From Montifringilla adamsi (lineage: Eukaryota > Chordata > Aves > Passeriformes > Passeridae), in assembly GCA_017590115.1 (NCBI GenBank), contig JAGGNK010013003.1, positions 3,651,625 to 3,715,624 of the forward strand: a stretch of DNA of 64,000 bases, written 5' to 3'. Below, piece by piece: positions 48,101 to 58,774 of the stretch. The notes below the pieces were generated by a model, which saw nothing but the letters and a program-made list of their open reading frames with translations, ran no database searches and was not told the origin of the DNA. The position numbers and the translations under genes were made by a program. Numbering within the stretch: position 1 is the stretch's first letter; every line of letters starts with the position of its first letter.

Positions 48101-51100
48101 TCACTCATACTGCACTGATACATTAATATTTCTGCTACAAATTTCTGCAGAGCAAGATGTGCACCTGCAATCCAGACTGAACACAGTTTAACCAACACAT
48201 GGCCTTGACCCAGACATTTTCAAACACACTGTGTTCAGGAGCTGTCACTCACCACAAGGACCGTGGCCAATTCTGGCTATTGTTTGTATTTCCCCATCTT
48301 CAATTTTGATAATCTTCCCATCAGCTGTCCCAGTAAACAGAACATCTGCAAAAACAACTTGTGTGATTAGGTTGATCACAAAACAATATTGGTAAGCATC
48401 CTTCTACTAGCATGGAGTAGGGAAAAAGGAGACTTCAACATTTATTCACAGAAAACTTATTCCCAGTCAGGTTGATTATTTCACTCATAGGTCAGCTGTC
48501 CCCTGCAGGAAGTTTTCCTTAAAGAGTTTCCAACAAGACTGATGAAACCAGGCAATATAAAAAAATTAATAACTTCACGTAATCCCTTTAGCACATTGTT
48601 AACAGATACGGGTAAAAAAGAGTAATCTGAGGAAAGAATTTACAGTAGCTTCTTACCAGGCAATGTAATTTCTTACAAATATTTTACTAATAAATTAGAA
48701 GATAGAGTAGAAGGAAAATAAATGATATGGCACCGACTGAGCACCTCTGGCACTGAAGGATCTTTCAGTAAGGGTTAAGAGTAGCTCCCAGCCTTACCCC
48801 TCCTTCAGGAGTCACAAGAAAGAACTCCTGCACAATGCTGGGTTCCCACTACAAGGATCTCATGGCATGAGAAGCACAGGGGACTCGTTAAGAAATTGCT
48901 CAGAGGTGGCATGGGTTTGTGACTTGGGAAGAACCCACCTGCTACGAGAGAAAAGTGCAGGATGGCACCTGTGTTGGTTAGATTTCTTGCAAGAATCCAA
49001 GCTTTTAGAGTTATTAATATGGAATGTGAGGGAGTTATGAATATGGGATATGATACTGTGCAACCGCATTAAAATGTAAATAAGCTATTTATCAATTTGA
49101 GATTTGTTTTCTGTCATAAAAGCAAAGATCAACACCACAAAATTCAGCTCACTCAGCAGCAATGAGCTTTAAAAGAACAGGTAGTAGCTTCTAAATATTA
49201 ATTCCCACTTAAGAGCTAGCCAAATGAAAAATGGGACCACTTCCTCCAAATGAAAGCAGCCCCTGACTACACTGCTGATGGTCTCAGTCCTGGAAGAGAG
49301 GGATTTTTAATGTGACAACAAGATTTATTTCAAACTCATGAAAGAGGAGAAAAACAGTATAGAGAACCTAGATTTTTCTGCATAACACAATTACTTTTAG
49401 AAAACCTGCACATCGGAAATAACTCCCAGAGCTTGTTATCTAAGAGGTCTGCTGCTGAACAAACTCTTACCAACGGAACAACGTTTAAAGAGCCTTCTTT
49501 AGAAGCTGGTGTTGTCAGTGCTTACCCCCAATATTGACAATGGACTCTGGTCCAAGCAGCTGGTTTTCCCACAGCCGTTCAGCTTTCCGTAACTTGGTGT
49601 TGGGCTCTAAAACACCCGTCAGGAGGGGAGGCTCCTTCAAACTACAAAACAGGAGGAGCATGTGATCCTTTGCACAAAATGCAAACATTCTTGAGCAACA
49701 TATTTGATCATTTTTTCCCCCTAGTTTGCCAACTCCTGCACACCTGACTTATGCTTTACATAAAGCATATTTTAAAAAGTGTTGCAGCAGCTTGAGCACT
49801 TGGCCTTCAGGGAAAATGCAGTTCTTGTCTCACAGAAGGCAAGAGTGCACCTGTGTTATTACAAGCTGCACTGACAGCTTGGGTAGCAGACAATAATTTT
49901 CTAGATTAATGATTAAAGAAAGTAATTCAGCTCATTCCATGATCAGCAGGGACATATAACTGCACAAGAAGGCTCAGAAACAGACTGGGTGTGGATAACA
50001 TTGCAATCACCCCAGTTTCTCAATCCAGACAGAACCACTTGGCACTGCTAACTCTGGTTTGCTGAAACACAACAGAGCACACAGGAGAAGTTAGGCTTCC
50101 AGAACATTTGCTTCAAAACAGAACAACCTTTTACCTTATGGGCTGAGGGTCTACAGGACAATCCAGGAGAACAGTCACTCCAAGCAGTGGCACAGCCACA
50201 GACACAGCCAAAGTCAGGAAGGTGACACGGAACACCTTGCTGCTGTAAGTACTGCCAAAACCAAACAAGAAATAGGATTAACATCATTTTCAGATACAAC
50301 AGTCCTCAAAATATCTGTAGCAGCCTCTTTTCTTCAGAAAAGGAAACAGTAACACTGCTGCACAGCCACCATCCTCACCTTCAAGGTCCATTTTGAATAT
50401 ATTAGGATAAGAGGAAGGTCTCAGGATACTGGCATAAAAGAAATTATGCCAGTAATTATGCCAGTATGTGATGGTTTCATTCATGCTACAAGTTACAGCT
50501 GACTAAAATAGAAACAAACAAACAAAAAATAAGCCAAAACAAAACAAACCACCTGAGAAACACGGGTTTTTTTGGCTGGGTGTTTTTTTTAACTTGATCT
50601 TTAGTTTTGGCAATGGTTTCTATCCAGCACAAGCTTTTAATAAAAACTTCCATTAAAACAACAAACACAGAATGAATGGCTGCTTGACTCACTGAGCACT
50701 GATTTGAAACTCAAATGCCAGAACACAAAAGAAATTAAGTATTTTCTCTTTACTCATTAAAACACACAGTAAAATAAGTAAAAATTTCTTCCATGGGAGA
50801 AAACCATATTTTGCTCTCTACAAGTTTTAGAGGAATCAATCAGGCATTTACAGAGAAAAGCAGAGAGCCAAGCTCAACAAATCCTAGCCTTGAACTGGAA
50901 AAGCAGCACGTCTAATTTTAGCTTTTCTGAACCATTCAGCGGCCCAGCCAGCCAGGCTCCTTACAGGATCAGTCAAATAAAGACAAACAGTGCCTGGTGG
51001 TGCTGCACTAATCCCTGCACCACTTCCACTCTTTTGTCCTTCATTAGTCAACCATCCAGCCAGTAGGAAATATGAACCACTTCCCAGAGCACAGAAATCC

Positions 51101-53375
51101 CAAGTGGGCAGCTACACACATGCACTTGTACTGGTGTCAGCATCAAGGTAACCTTTGGGATTATCAGTGAGAACAGCAAGGACAGAACTAGGCATTAGGA
51201 TTTAAGCACTTCCTATTTTAACAGTAGATGTCTTGAGGAAGCAAAAACCTCCCAGTCTTGTGTCCCCTGGGATCTGGAATTGAGAGCAGGGTGTGTGGAT
51301 AAAAGGCAATCCTCAAGTTTACAGAAAGACTTCAGCCTTTGGCCTGGTCTGTTCACTGTCCTTCAAGAGATGGAAGCACAACAATATAAGATTAAAAGTA
51401 CTGTCAGGAGACACCTGAGCACCTCTGTAATAGCTGAGAAAGAGCTCACACAAAAGGAGCTGGGAATGAACAGGAACAGAATGGGAACTCATCTGCAAAA
51501 GCCAACCTAATTAAAGCTCCTAAAAGTATGACTTAAGTAAGAGCCATATTTCTGATCCTCAAGCAAACTTGCAAGGAACTCATAATAAAGAAAAAAGGCA
51601 GGAAGAGTAAGGTGACAAGCAAACTCACACTTCAAGCCTGCAAATTGCAAGACCTAGTTTAGACACTGCTGAAACCACAAGAATTTAAATAAAACCCAAA
51701 AGCTTTACCAAAAAAAACCCCAAAACTAAAAAATCATCTACTCAGAATCCTTCTTAATCTACGCAATATTGAATAGTGACAACTGTCAGTCACTGGAGGG
51801 AATCAGAGAATCACTGAGGCAAAGTTTCACCAACCGTGAAACAGAAAACCGTAGTCAATTGTGTCTCTGTGATTAATCCTACATGGCCTGCAGCCACAAA
51901 TCTCAATAAAGCAACCTACCAGGACTCCAGCTATAATTACAGCAATTTAGTTGTTACTACGAACTAAAAAGCCAAGCCATTAAACCAGCTCTTGAAGACA
52001 ACAGCAAACTGGCAGGATGCTACTATGGGTCACCACAGCCAGGAGGCCAGGCAGCCTCATCCCCCTGGCAGAAGAGCTGCTGGGCAGGAGAGAAAAGCAT
52101 CTTCCTCAAGAGTTTCTGCCATGGCTACCAGCCAGAAAAAGGCCAGGCCCAGGAATTTCCTCTGCTGCTTTCGCAGAGAGCAGCCCCAGTGAATACTCTG
52201 GGTCAGTGACAGAGCCCTGGAAATTCAACTGATCTGAACACCAAGAGAGGCTGAAGGCAGGAGGAGCAGTCTCTCAAGCTCAGCGATGCTGATGCTCTCC
52301 TCCAAAACCAGGGACCAGTGCAAGCCATCAGTCTTTCATTGTCATGACCCTGAAGGGCAGAGATAAGAATCTGCAAAGTACTCAAATCAGAAGAGCTTTA
52401 ACAGATGGTGAACAAAAGTATTACAAGTCATCAGCTACCTTATGCAATGAAAGGCAAAGTAAACACTAGCACTTCCTTATTACAGCTACTGCCTTTAGTC
52501 ACAATGAAGTGATTTTTCTGTAAAATTCCTAAACAGAAAATTGTAAACAGAATCTTTTTTTAACTTAGCCACAAACAGACTGTTTATTAGGTCAGACACG
52601 TGTAGATTACTCTTTAAACTATTACCAAGACATGGACACACTAACCACAATTACACAGGACTTAATCACACGCACAATAAACCTGCACAAGCCACACTGG
52701 GGTAACTGTTACTTCTTGCCTGACAAAAGATAAACAGAAGAGAGGGGGAGAGAGGGAAAGAGAGAGAAGGGAAGAGAGGAGAAGAGAGGAGAAGAAGGAA
52801 GGGAGAGAAAGGAAGGGAGAGAAAGAGACAAAAGGGAAGAAAGGGGAAGAGAGGAGAACACAGGGGAAGACCAAACCGATTTTTTTGTTGTTAAAAGCTG
52901 TTCCTGCAGGTCGGCAGAACAGGTGAGGCTCCGTCCCAGCCCCTCCTCACCGTCAGCGCCCTCCAGGAGGAGCCGGGGCACAGGGCTACCGCCGGGCTGA
53001 CACCCGCGGGTGCCCAGCCCCAGCCAAGCCGGCAAACCGCGGCTCCGCTCCGGTGCCGCCAGTGCCCAGCCCCGGGGCATCCCCCCAGCCCTTCCAGCCG
53101 CTCCCCGGGCACTCCGAGCCCGACCCGCCGCTCCCCCCCCCCCGCCGCTCCCGCGGCCCGGCCGCGCCGTGCGGGCGCTGTCGGTGCCCTCACGGGGCCC
53201 TCCCGGGCAGCGCTGCCCGCGGCCGGGCCCAGCCTCGGCCCCGCAGCCGCAGTGTCACGGCGAGCGCCCCGCCGGGCCCCCACCTGCCCTCCTTGGCCTC
53301 CTGCGCCGGGCTGTCCTCGGTGATGACCTGCGGGCGGAGCGGCCGCCGCAAGGGCAGCCCCTCAGCCTCATTCAT
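41945..53375 (-). CDS. APMAP: Adipocyte plasma membrane-associated protein, nine exons
   Basis: Coding exons in transcript order are 53,284-53,375, 50,135-50,242, 49,526-49,641, 48,253-48,345, 44,926-45,042, 44,258-44,432, 43,675-43,809, 43,125-43,317 and 41,945-42,154. All phases join, giving 412 residues (human 416). The protein is type II membrane: a cytosolic N-terminus (about 1-36), one transmembrane segment (about 37-57), then an extracellular strictosidine-synthase-like six-bladed propeller. Diagnostic blocks are LRRPLRPQV at the N-terminus, SFVNDLTVTRDGRKIYFTDSSSKWQR, RFPNGVQLSPAEDFVL, YYVSGLMKGGAD and HEHNGHLYLGSFRSP at the C-terminus. Asn156 (NNT) matches the glycosylated asparagine of the human protein. 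The family is linked to arylesterase activity and adipocyte differentiation; the natural substrate is not established. Introns 6 and 7 use GC donors. The gene starts in a CpG island. Confidence 0.97.
42155..43124 (-). other. APMAP: APMAP intron 8
   Basis: Phase-0 GT-AG intron of about 1.0 kb. No repeat or nested gene recognised. Confidence 0.8.
43125..43317 (-). CDS. APMAP: APMAP exon 8
   Basis: Encodes residues 279-343, including YYVSGLMKGGADMFVENMPG, LPDNIRLSSSGGYWVAM and VRPNPGFSVLDFLSE. Very close to the human protein over its whole length. Acceptor ATTTTCAG, donor TTTAAG|GTAAAA. Confidence 0.95.
43675..43809 (-). CDS. APMAP: APMAP exon 7
   Basis: Encodes residues 234-278 (LLEYDTVTKEVKVLM to ETTMARIRR). 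The donor reads AGAAG|GCAAGTATG, a GC donor with otherwise strong consensus. The GC position is forced because AG must join the G of the next exon to give Arg-Tyr-Tyr. Confidence 0.95.
44258..44432 (-). CDS. APMAP: APMAP exon 6
   Basis: Encodes residues 176-233 plus two bases of Arg234. It contains SFVNDLTVTRDGRKIYFTDS, the strictosidine-synthase signature region. The donor reads GGGCG|GCAAGTGTC, so this intron also has a GC donor. CG joins C of exon 7 to give Arg, matching human DGRLLEYD. Confidence 0.95.
44926..45042 (-). CDS. APMAP: APMAP exon 5
   Basis: Encodes residues 137-175, including EDEPTCGRPLGMRVGPNNTLF and VADAYYGLYEVDP. It carries the N-glycosylation sequon NNT at Asn156. Acceptor TTTCCTAG, donor ACAG|GTATGA. 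Confidence 0.95.
45043..48252 (-). other. APMAP: APMAP intron 4 (3.2 kb)
   Basis: Phase-1 GT-AG intron, the longest but one in the gene. The segment 47,000-47,640 has a plus-strand frame of 217 codons without a recognisable family. It may be part of an old repeat rather than a gene. Confidence 0.75.
48253..48345 (-). CDS. APMAP: APMAP exon 4
   Basis: Encodes residues 106-136 (VLFTGTADGKIIKIEDGEIQ to IGHGPCG). Acceptor TTTTTGCAG, donor TTGTG|GTGAGT. Confidence 0.95.
48346..49525 (-). other. APMAP: APMAP intron 3
   Basis: About 1.2 kb. No nested gene seen. A stretch at 48,880-49,080 is somewhat repeat-like but could not be assigned. Confidence 0.75.
49526..49641 (-). CDS. APMAP: APMAP exon 3
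   Basis: Encodes residues 67-105 (LKEPPLLTGVLEPNTKLRKA, ERLWENQLLGPESIVNIG). Acceptor CTGTTTTGTAG, donor TTGGGG|GTAAGC. Confidence 0.95.
50135..50242 (-). CDS. APMAP: APMAP exon 2: transmembrane segment
   Basis: Encodes residues 31-66. VTFLTLAVSVAVPLLGVTVL is the single membrane-spanning helix that anchors the enzyme-like domain, followed by LDCPVDPQPI. Acceptor ACTTACAG, donor ATAAG|GTAAAA. Confidence 0.95.
50243..53283 (-). other. APMAP: APMAP intron 1 (3.0 kb)
   Basis: Phase-2 GT-AG intron. It contains the purine-rich tract at 52,736-52,866. The part closest to exon 1 is GC-rich and belongs to the CpG island. No other exon recognised. Confidence 0.75.
52736..52866. repeat. GA-rich polypurine tract, about 130 bp
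   Basis: The plus strand is almost entirely A and G (GAGAGGGAAAGAGAGAGAAGG, AGGAGAAGAGAGGAGAAG and so on), with only rare pyrimidines. On the APMAP sense strand it is a polypyrimidine tract within intron 1, about 0.4 kb past exon 1. Confidence 0.95.
53284..53375 (-). CDS. APMAP: APMAP exon 1: cytosolic N-terminus
   Basis: Encodes residues 1-30 plus two bases of residue 31 (MNEAEGLPLRRPLRPQVITE, then DSPAQEAKEG). It aligns with human MSEADGLRQRRPLRPQV, which fixes the start codon; the frame is open further upstream but the homology begins here. Donor GGCAG|GTGGGG. Confidence 0.93.
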
Positions 53376-53395
53376 CCCGATCCCGACCCCGAAAC

Positions 53396-53422
53396 CGCGG
53401 CCGCCGCCGCCGCCGCGCACCG
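53396..53422. repeat. Short CCG/CGG triplet run in the APMAP 5'UTR
   Basis: CCGCGGCCGCCGCCGCCGCCGC lies about 20-45 bp upstream of the APMAP start codon. On the transcript this is a CGG-rich segment. It is short and interrupted. Confidence 0.85.
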
Positions 53423-53449
53423 GAACCGCGGCCCCGCCCCTCGAACCAG

Positions 53450-53551
53450 GCCACGCCCCTTCATTCCTGGGCCACGCCCATCGCGTCGGGGCCACGCCCT
53501 TCAACCCGGCCACGCCCATCAGGGCCACGCCCCTCTGCCCGGCCACGCCCC
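53450..53551. promoter_or_regulatory. Six-copy GCCACGCCC array upstream of APMAP
   Basis: GCCACGCCC occurs at 53,450, 53,471, 53,491, 53,509, 53,524 and 53,542, spaced 21, 20, 18, 15 and 18 bp, inside a degenerate 15-21-bp tandem unit. A plain GC box (CCCCGCCCC) precedes it near 53,432. The motif fits KLF/SP zinc-finger binding sites. It lies about 75-175 bp upstream of the APMAP start codon. Confidence 0.7.
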
Positions 53552-53689
53552 GCCGAGGCCCCCGCGGTCATTCCCGCGGCGATCTCCATCTCCAGGTGGC
53601 AGGAAAGCTCCACAGGAACCCCGTGACCGTGGCAGATGCTCCGCAGGTGCCAGCAGTTATTTCCTTCCATAAGAAATGTGAAAAACGCC

Positions 53690-54320
53690 TTGTTTTTAAA
53701 ATGTTAAGAGTTTAATCGTAATAAAATGGTTGTAAAAATAGTAATATGATTAGAGTAATAAAACTTTGAGCAATTTGGATTAGGACAATATGAGACAATA
53801 AAAAACAAAGAGTTATGGACAGCCTGGGTACCTTTTCTGGGCAAAATAAGCCTGAAAAAGGACCCACAAAAAAGGACACACGTTAAGAGAGGATTAACCC
53901 TTAAAAGCAATAGCCTGTTGCATATTCATACACCTCATACATGATGCATAAATTCCATTCAAACACAGGATTCTGCCTGGTCAGTGTCAGCTTCTTCCTC
54001 TTAATCCTAACAGCATCTTCATGGCTGAGTGAGGCGGGAAGAACTCATTAAGAGAGCAATAAATTCTTTTTCTCTGAAAGATTTAGGTGTCCTGTGGCTG
54101 CTATCTTGGTGTGAGTCCTCTTTTAAAAAAGTATCTTACATAGCATAGTTTCTATTATGTTATAATCTAAAACTATATTTAACACAATACTTAAGAAAAT
54201 TAATACAGCATAACTTTCTAACATAACACATACAATATTCATTTTAATATTTGCGAAAAGCCAATCATAAAATATGCATTTTTCACAAGAAAGTTTTGGA
54301 TTTTTTGTCATTTGGACACG
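53690..54320 (-). mobile_element. ERV LTR next to the APMAP promoter, probably minus orientation
   Basis: Several stretches match, from memory, a common songbird LTR in reverse: AATTTGGATTAGGACAATATGAGACAATAAAAAACAAAGAGTTATGGACAG, AGAGGATTAACCCTTAAAAGCAA, GCCTGTTGCATATTCATACACCTCATACATGATGCATAAATTCC, GAGCAATAAATTCTTTTTCTCTGAAAGATTTAGG and TCCTGTGGCTGCTATCTTGG. Copy quality looks good, so it may be fairly young. No internal retroviral genes are adjacent. Ends are approximate. Confidence 0.7.
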
Positions 54321-57300
54321 CTGCCATGCACAGCGTGGCTCTCACTCATTCACTGGGCCTCAATTACAGACATTTTTTGGGATTTTGACGTGTATCTGAG
54401 CTTTTTAAACAGATTTCACTGGCAGAACAGTGTTTCCTGCCACCTTTTCTTTGTAACCACAAGAAAGGCGCGACCAAATTTCCTCTCTAATATGAAAATG
54501 TCTTCAACAAAAATAATATGATTTTCTGATTAACTAAACTGTTACCAATTCTCACCACAGTCAGGTTACTTGGGTTTCCTTTTCCTTTTCCTTTTCGAAG
54601 CCAAGGTTTAGCTTCAGACTAAGGAAGCACCTCTGAGTGGGGTGATGACAGCACTCAGGGCAACCTCCTTCTGCAAGGAGTCACCAATGTACAGCTCCCT
54701 GCCAGTCCAGTGGCATGGAGATGGGAATGTCGATGTGGGAATGTGCTCAGTAAGTTTTGAAAACAACTGTTGAACTGCCTGCAGATCTTCAGGTGGAAAA
54801 CACAAACTGCAGTGGGGGAAGAGCTGCTCTTCCAGCTCCCCCGGCCCTGGTCAGCGTTGGAGTGAGGATTCCAGTCTGCAGGAGTTTGCAGGAGGTGTTT
54901 TACAATGCGTGAAGGGGGGCACAATGTCGCTGCTCATCCCGTGCACTGGGAGATGCTACTGCTGCCCTGGTTTTGTGTGTTCCAGCTTTATCTGCTGCTG
55001 CACAAGGTGGTGGAAATGTCGTTCAGAGGCCTTTCAGCAACAGATCTTGACCAGTGATAGCTTCAGCTTCTTTACATGCTGAAGATTTTGTGCATTTGAT
55101 TTTGAAACAGCTCATTTTAATACAAACATGCCTATGCACTAAAATGAAAATTTTGCTTAAAATTAAGTAGTGCATTTTAATTCCAATTCATGGTGATGTC
55201 TGATAAAAAAAACACATTGATTTATCCTATTAAGTACATGTGCAAATTTTCTGAAGTTCCTTTTGCATAAGTTTTGCTTACAGAAAGTTCCTTACCACTG
55301 CTAATGAAAGTTTGCTTAAATTATATTTACCATAGCTCAAGAAAACCTTTTCAGAGACACAGTTCCTGTCTCTTGTGGCATGAAAGCTGTTTTGGGGAGT
55401 GTGTGTAAAACCTCCCCAGTGTGAGGATGGAGAACATATTGCACTGTCTGCAATAACTGTTTTCTCCTGGGGAAGATCTTCAATATTAGAAGAAGACACT
55501 TTGATAGTGCTTTTACATTTTAAATATTTCCTGAAATCCTAATCACTGACATTTTTTGAGAGGTTTTGTTTTCAAACATCTGTTCTACCTTTTAGCATAT
55601 AACAATGAAAGACATAGCAATGTTATGTTATATCATAAAAAAAATATTTTGTGCCCCATCGTGGGAGTGACGAAAGATTTAGAAGAAAAACCTGAAATTG
55701 CCAAGCTTGATTGGTGCTCCAGTTGCGTTTTTTGAGGGGTGTGTGTAGGTGTCATATTCCCATTACAACAATATATCATCATCTTCCTCCTCAGAACACC
55801 ATCCAGCGCTGTAGCCAAATGTTTCAAGTAATTTTCCTTTTGTACCTTGAGGTAGTTTGTTCCCGTGCCACCTGAACCGGGACGGGGAAAGACACGATCC
55901 GTTTGCAGTCACGGGCAGAGTGGATTACAGCAAAACCTCTTCATCTTTCCCAGTCTTTTCTGCAGACCCAACTGCAGACGCTTGGTGGAGCAGGATCTTT
56001 ACAGGTTGCTTGTCACTGCACGCTGCTGGCTCTGCCTGCTCACAAGGAACGCCTGGTAGAAAAGCACTTTTTTCACTAATTTTTCTGCTTGCCCTCTCTA
56101 CAGAAGATTGTAGGAGGGCAAGGGTTCAGGCAGTTCATGAACCCTTCAGTTCCCTCCTCGCCCAGGGCGAGAAAGGAAAGCTGCACATCCAGCTGTAGTG
56201 CCTAAAAGAACAGCTGCTGGATCCTAAGCCCACCCTGGGCGCCTGTGTGAATTGCAAATGGACATGACTTGCAAATGAAAATGGGGAATTTTGAGGCAGT
56301 AATATTTCCCCTGTAAAATACTTCTTCTGTGGGAGACACAGTGTGGAGAAAATGTCACTCTGCACAACAGCTGTACTAAATGCCTTTGCAGATGTTCAGA
56401 AGAGATATTGAACATTAATATTAAATATTTAATATTGATCCAAAGGGTGAGAAACATGGCTGATCATATATTAACCAGTAGGAACCGGGTCCAACATATA
56501 AACAGGGAAAGACACATACAGCACCTCTACATAACCAGATGTTCCCATGATCCATGTGTCTGGAGATCCCTGAGGCTTGGACTGTGCACACATGAGCTTT
56601 TCTGCTCTTCCTAGGACAACAATCCCAGAAATCTTCCTTATGGTGCTTGTGTTCTCTGCTGGAGCTGTGTACTGCTACATTTAGTCAGCCTAAGGACCTT
56701 CTTTGTCCTGTATTTCAAAAGAATTTCTGTATTTCTCCTGTATTTCAAAGGAATTAATGTATTTCTGTATTACAGAAAGAGAACTACCTGAACCTTAGAA
56801 TCAGGTGAAGTGAATTCTGTCAGAAGTACTGTAATACATGACAGATATTTAGGAATAGAGGTGAAAATTAATGAGCAGAGAAAGGGAAAAAAAGTTGGAA
56901 GTGGTGAGGAACTTTCTGTAACCAAAATTATACAAAAGGAACTTCAGCAAATTTGCACATGTACTTAATAGGATAACGTTTGTAAAACTTCAAACCATTT
57001 ACTGTTGGCAACAGTGCTTTTAAAAAAGCACTAACCCATGCTGTAACTATAATAAAACAGCCTTTATACTGGCAAGAGAGATGATGCTCCTGCTCCTGCA
57101 AAGTTATTCAAATATAATGATAATGCAAGGACCCAAAGCAGAACTATTTCATGCTCTTTCCAAGTTCTGATTTTATAAACTTATCAAGACTGTGAAAGCA
57201 AAGCGATGCTGTAGACAGAAGATGGGCATTAGACTCATACAACAAATTCAGTATATGTTTATATCTGCTTAGCAGGGCCTTCAGGGAATGAAACTGTGCC

Positions 57301-57980
57301 AGGCCAGAAATTCCGGATTCCCACCAAAACGAATGGGAATTGCAAGTCCTAGTATCAAATAAGACTGAACCTGTGGAAATGCAAATCTGAAAATGATTGA
57401 GAAGGACATTATACCTTCAGCAGTCCTTGATTGTACATCTGTATGGTTAGTCTAAAACTCAGATGCAGAAGAGCATGAAAATCTACAGCTGAATGAAAAG
57501 ATGGTTTCAAAGGAACATTTGATCCTTCTTGGCCCAATTACAGGAATACAGCTAAGAAATTATTTTCCATGAAAATCAATGTGGCTGTAGCAATGCAGTC
57601 TCAGTAAAGTCACAAAAATATATGAGCCCACAGGATACAAGACTGTCATAAAAAATACAGTCTATTCTACCTTTTTCAAGGTTCCCTAAAAAACACTGGA
57701 ATTTTAAGATAAACTTTGTGTATTCTCACCCTGCATTGCCAATAAGGCCTTTGTGGGGGAACTGGATGCTCTGCTGTCACAGCCACGTGCCTGAAAGTGT
57801 TGGGGCTGGGGCACAAAACTGCAAAAAGATTCCCCAGGAGATGTCTGATATTTGCAAACCATATCCTGGGCTGCATCAGAACCAGCACAGCCAGAAGGTG
57901 GAGGACAGTGATTCTGCCCCTCCACACCACTGACATTCCACCTGCAGCGCTTCATCCGGCTCTGCTGGGATCCCCAGCAC
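54321..57980. other. AT-rich intergenic spacer, no gene seen
   Basis: No recognisable gene. A local partial duplication of TCCTGTATTTCAAA(A/G)GAATT occurs near 56,707-56,760. The expected next syntenic gene (ACSS1) is not visible here. Confidence 0.5.
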
Positions 57981-57984
57981 AGAC

Positions 57985-58462
57985 GGCAAGTACACGGATG
58001 GGCTGGAGCAAGTGCCGAGGAGGGACACCGAGAGGCTGGGAGGGCTGGAGCACCTCTCCTGCAAGGAAAGGCTGAGACAGCTCAGCTTCTTCAGCCTGGA
58101 AAAGAGACTGAGGCTTAGGCTTGCCCAAACTGTGGCCTTCTACTGACGGCAACCTACAGGAAAGCTGGACAAGGACTTTGTACAAGGGCAGGAAGAGACA
58201 GGGCACGGGAGAATGGATCCAATTGGAAAGAGAATAGGTTTAGATGAGGGATTCAGAAAAAAGACTCTCCTGGAACAGGTTGCCCAGAGCAGGTGCGGAT
58301 GCCCCATCCCTGACAGTGTTCAAGGCCAGGCTGGATGGAACTCTAGATAAGCCAACCTAGTGCAAGGGGTCCCCAGCCACAGCAAGGGGGTTGCAACGAT
58401 GTGATCTTTCAGCTCCCTTCCAAGCCAAACCATGCCATGACTCCATGATTCTGGGATACTTC
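57985..58462 (+). mobile_element. CR1 LINE 3' fragment
   Basis: The sequence runs in order through GGAGGGCTGGAGCACCTCTCCTGCAAGGAAAGGCTGAGACAGCTC, CTTCTTCAGCCTGGAAAAGAG, GGAACAGGTTGCCCAGAGCAGG, TTCAAGGCCAGGCTGGATGGAACTC and the terminal ATGACTCCATGATTCTG. It is typical 5'-truncated CR1, about 0.48 kb. Confidence 0.9.
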
Positions 58463-58464
58463 TC

Positions 58465-58770
58465 ATCCCCTGGCAGAGGAAGAAGCTTGGGACCGAGTTC
58501 AACAATGCAGATTCTGTCTTTTGGCAGCCTGCAACTGTCTCAACAGAGGATGAAAAGAGATGACATTACTGACACGATTTCCCTTTTCTACTTGAAAATT
58601 AAGTGCTCCACTCCAGTCCACTCTGGCACAACCTTATCAGGAGAGGGAATTCTTCTCAGGGAAATGCCTCATCTCACCCAAGGAAGAAGAAAGCTACATG
58701 CTACACTTTTATTCATTTCTGTATTGATTTATTCTGTTATTTCTTTCACAGGTGTTTATTTCTTTGTCAA
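58465..58770. other. Spacer between CR1 and GC-rich block
   Basis: No gene or repeat recognised. Confidence 0.4.
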
Positions 58771-58774
58771 TTTC

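Larger units (their letters stand above)
52900..53600. promoter_or_regulatory. APMAP: CpG island spanning the APMAP 5' end
   Basis: Abrupt rise in G+C with dense CpG from about 52,900 to 53,600, covering APMAP exon 1, its 5' untranslated region and the upstream promoter. Long open frames on both strands here are a by-product of GC richness. No TATA box is evident, as expected for a CpG-island housekeeping-type promoter. Confidence 0.8.

Noticed and set aside
52662..53080. Ser/Leu/Pro-rich minus-strand frames over the GA tract
   Set aside because: Translation of a polypyrimidine tract within APMAP intron 1.
53010..53715. Two 220-codon plus-strand frames antisense to APMAP exon 1
   Set aside because: Pro/Arg/Ala-rich reading of a CpG island and of the GCCACGCCC array. 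No domain, and the opposite strand carries the real exon.
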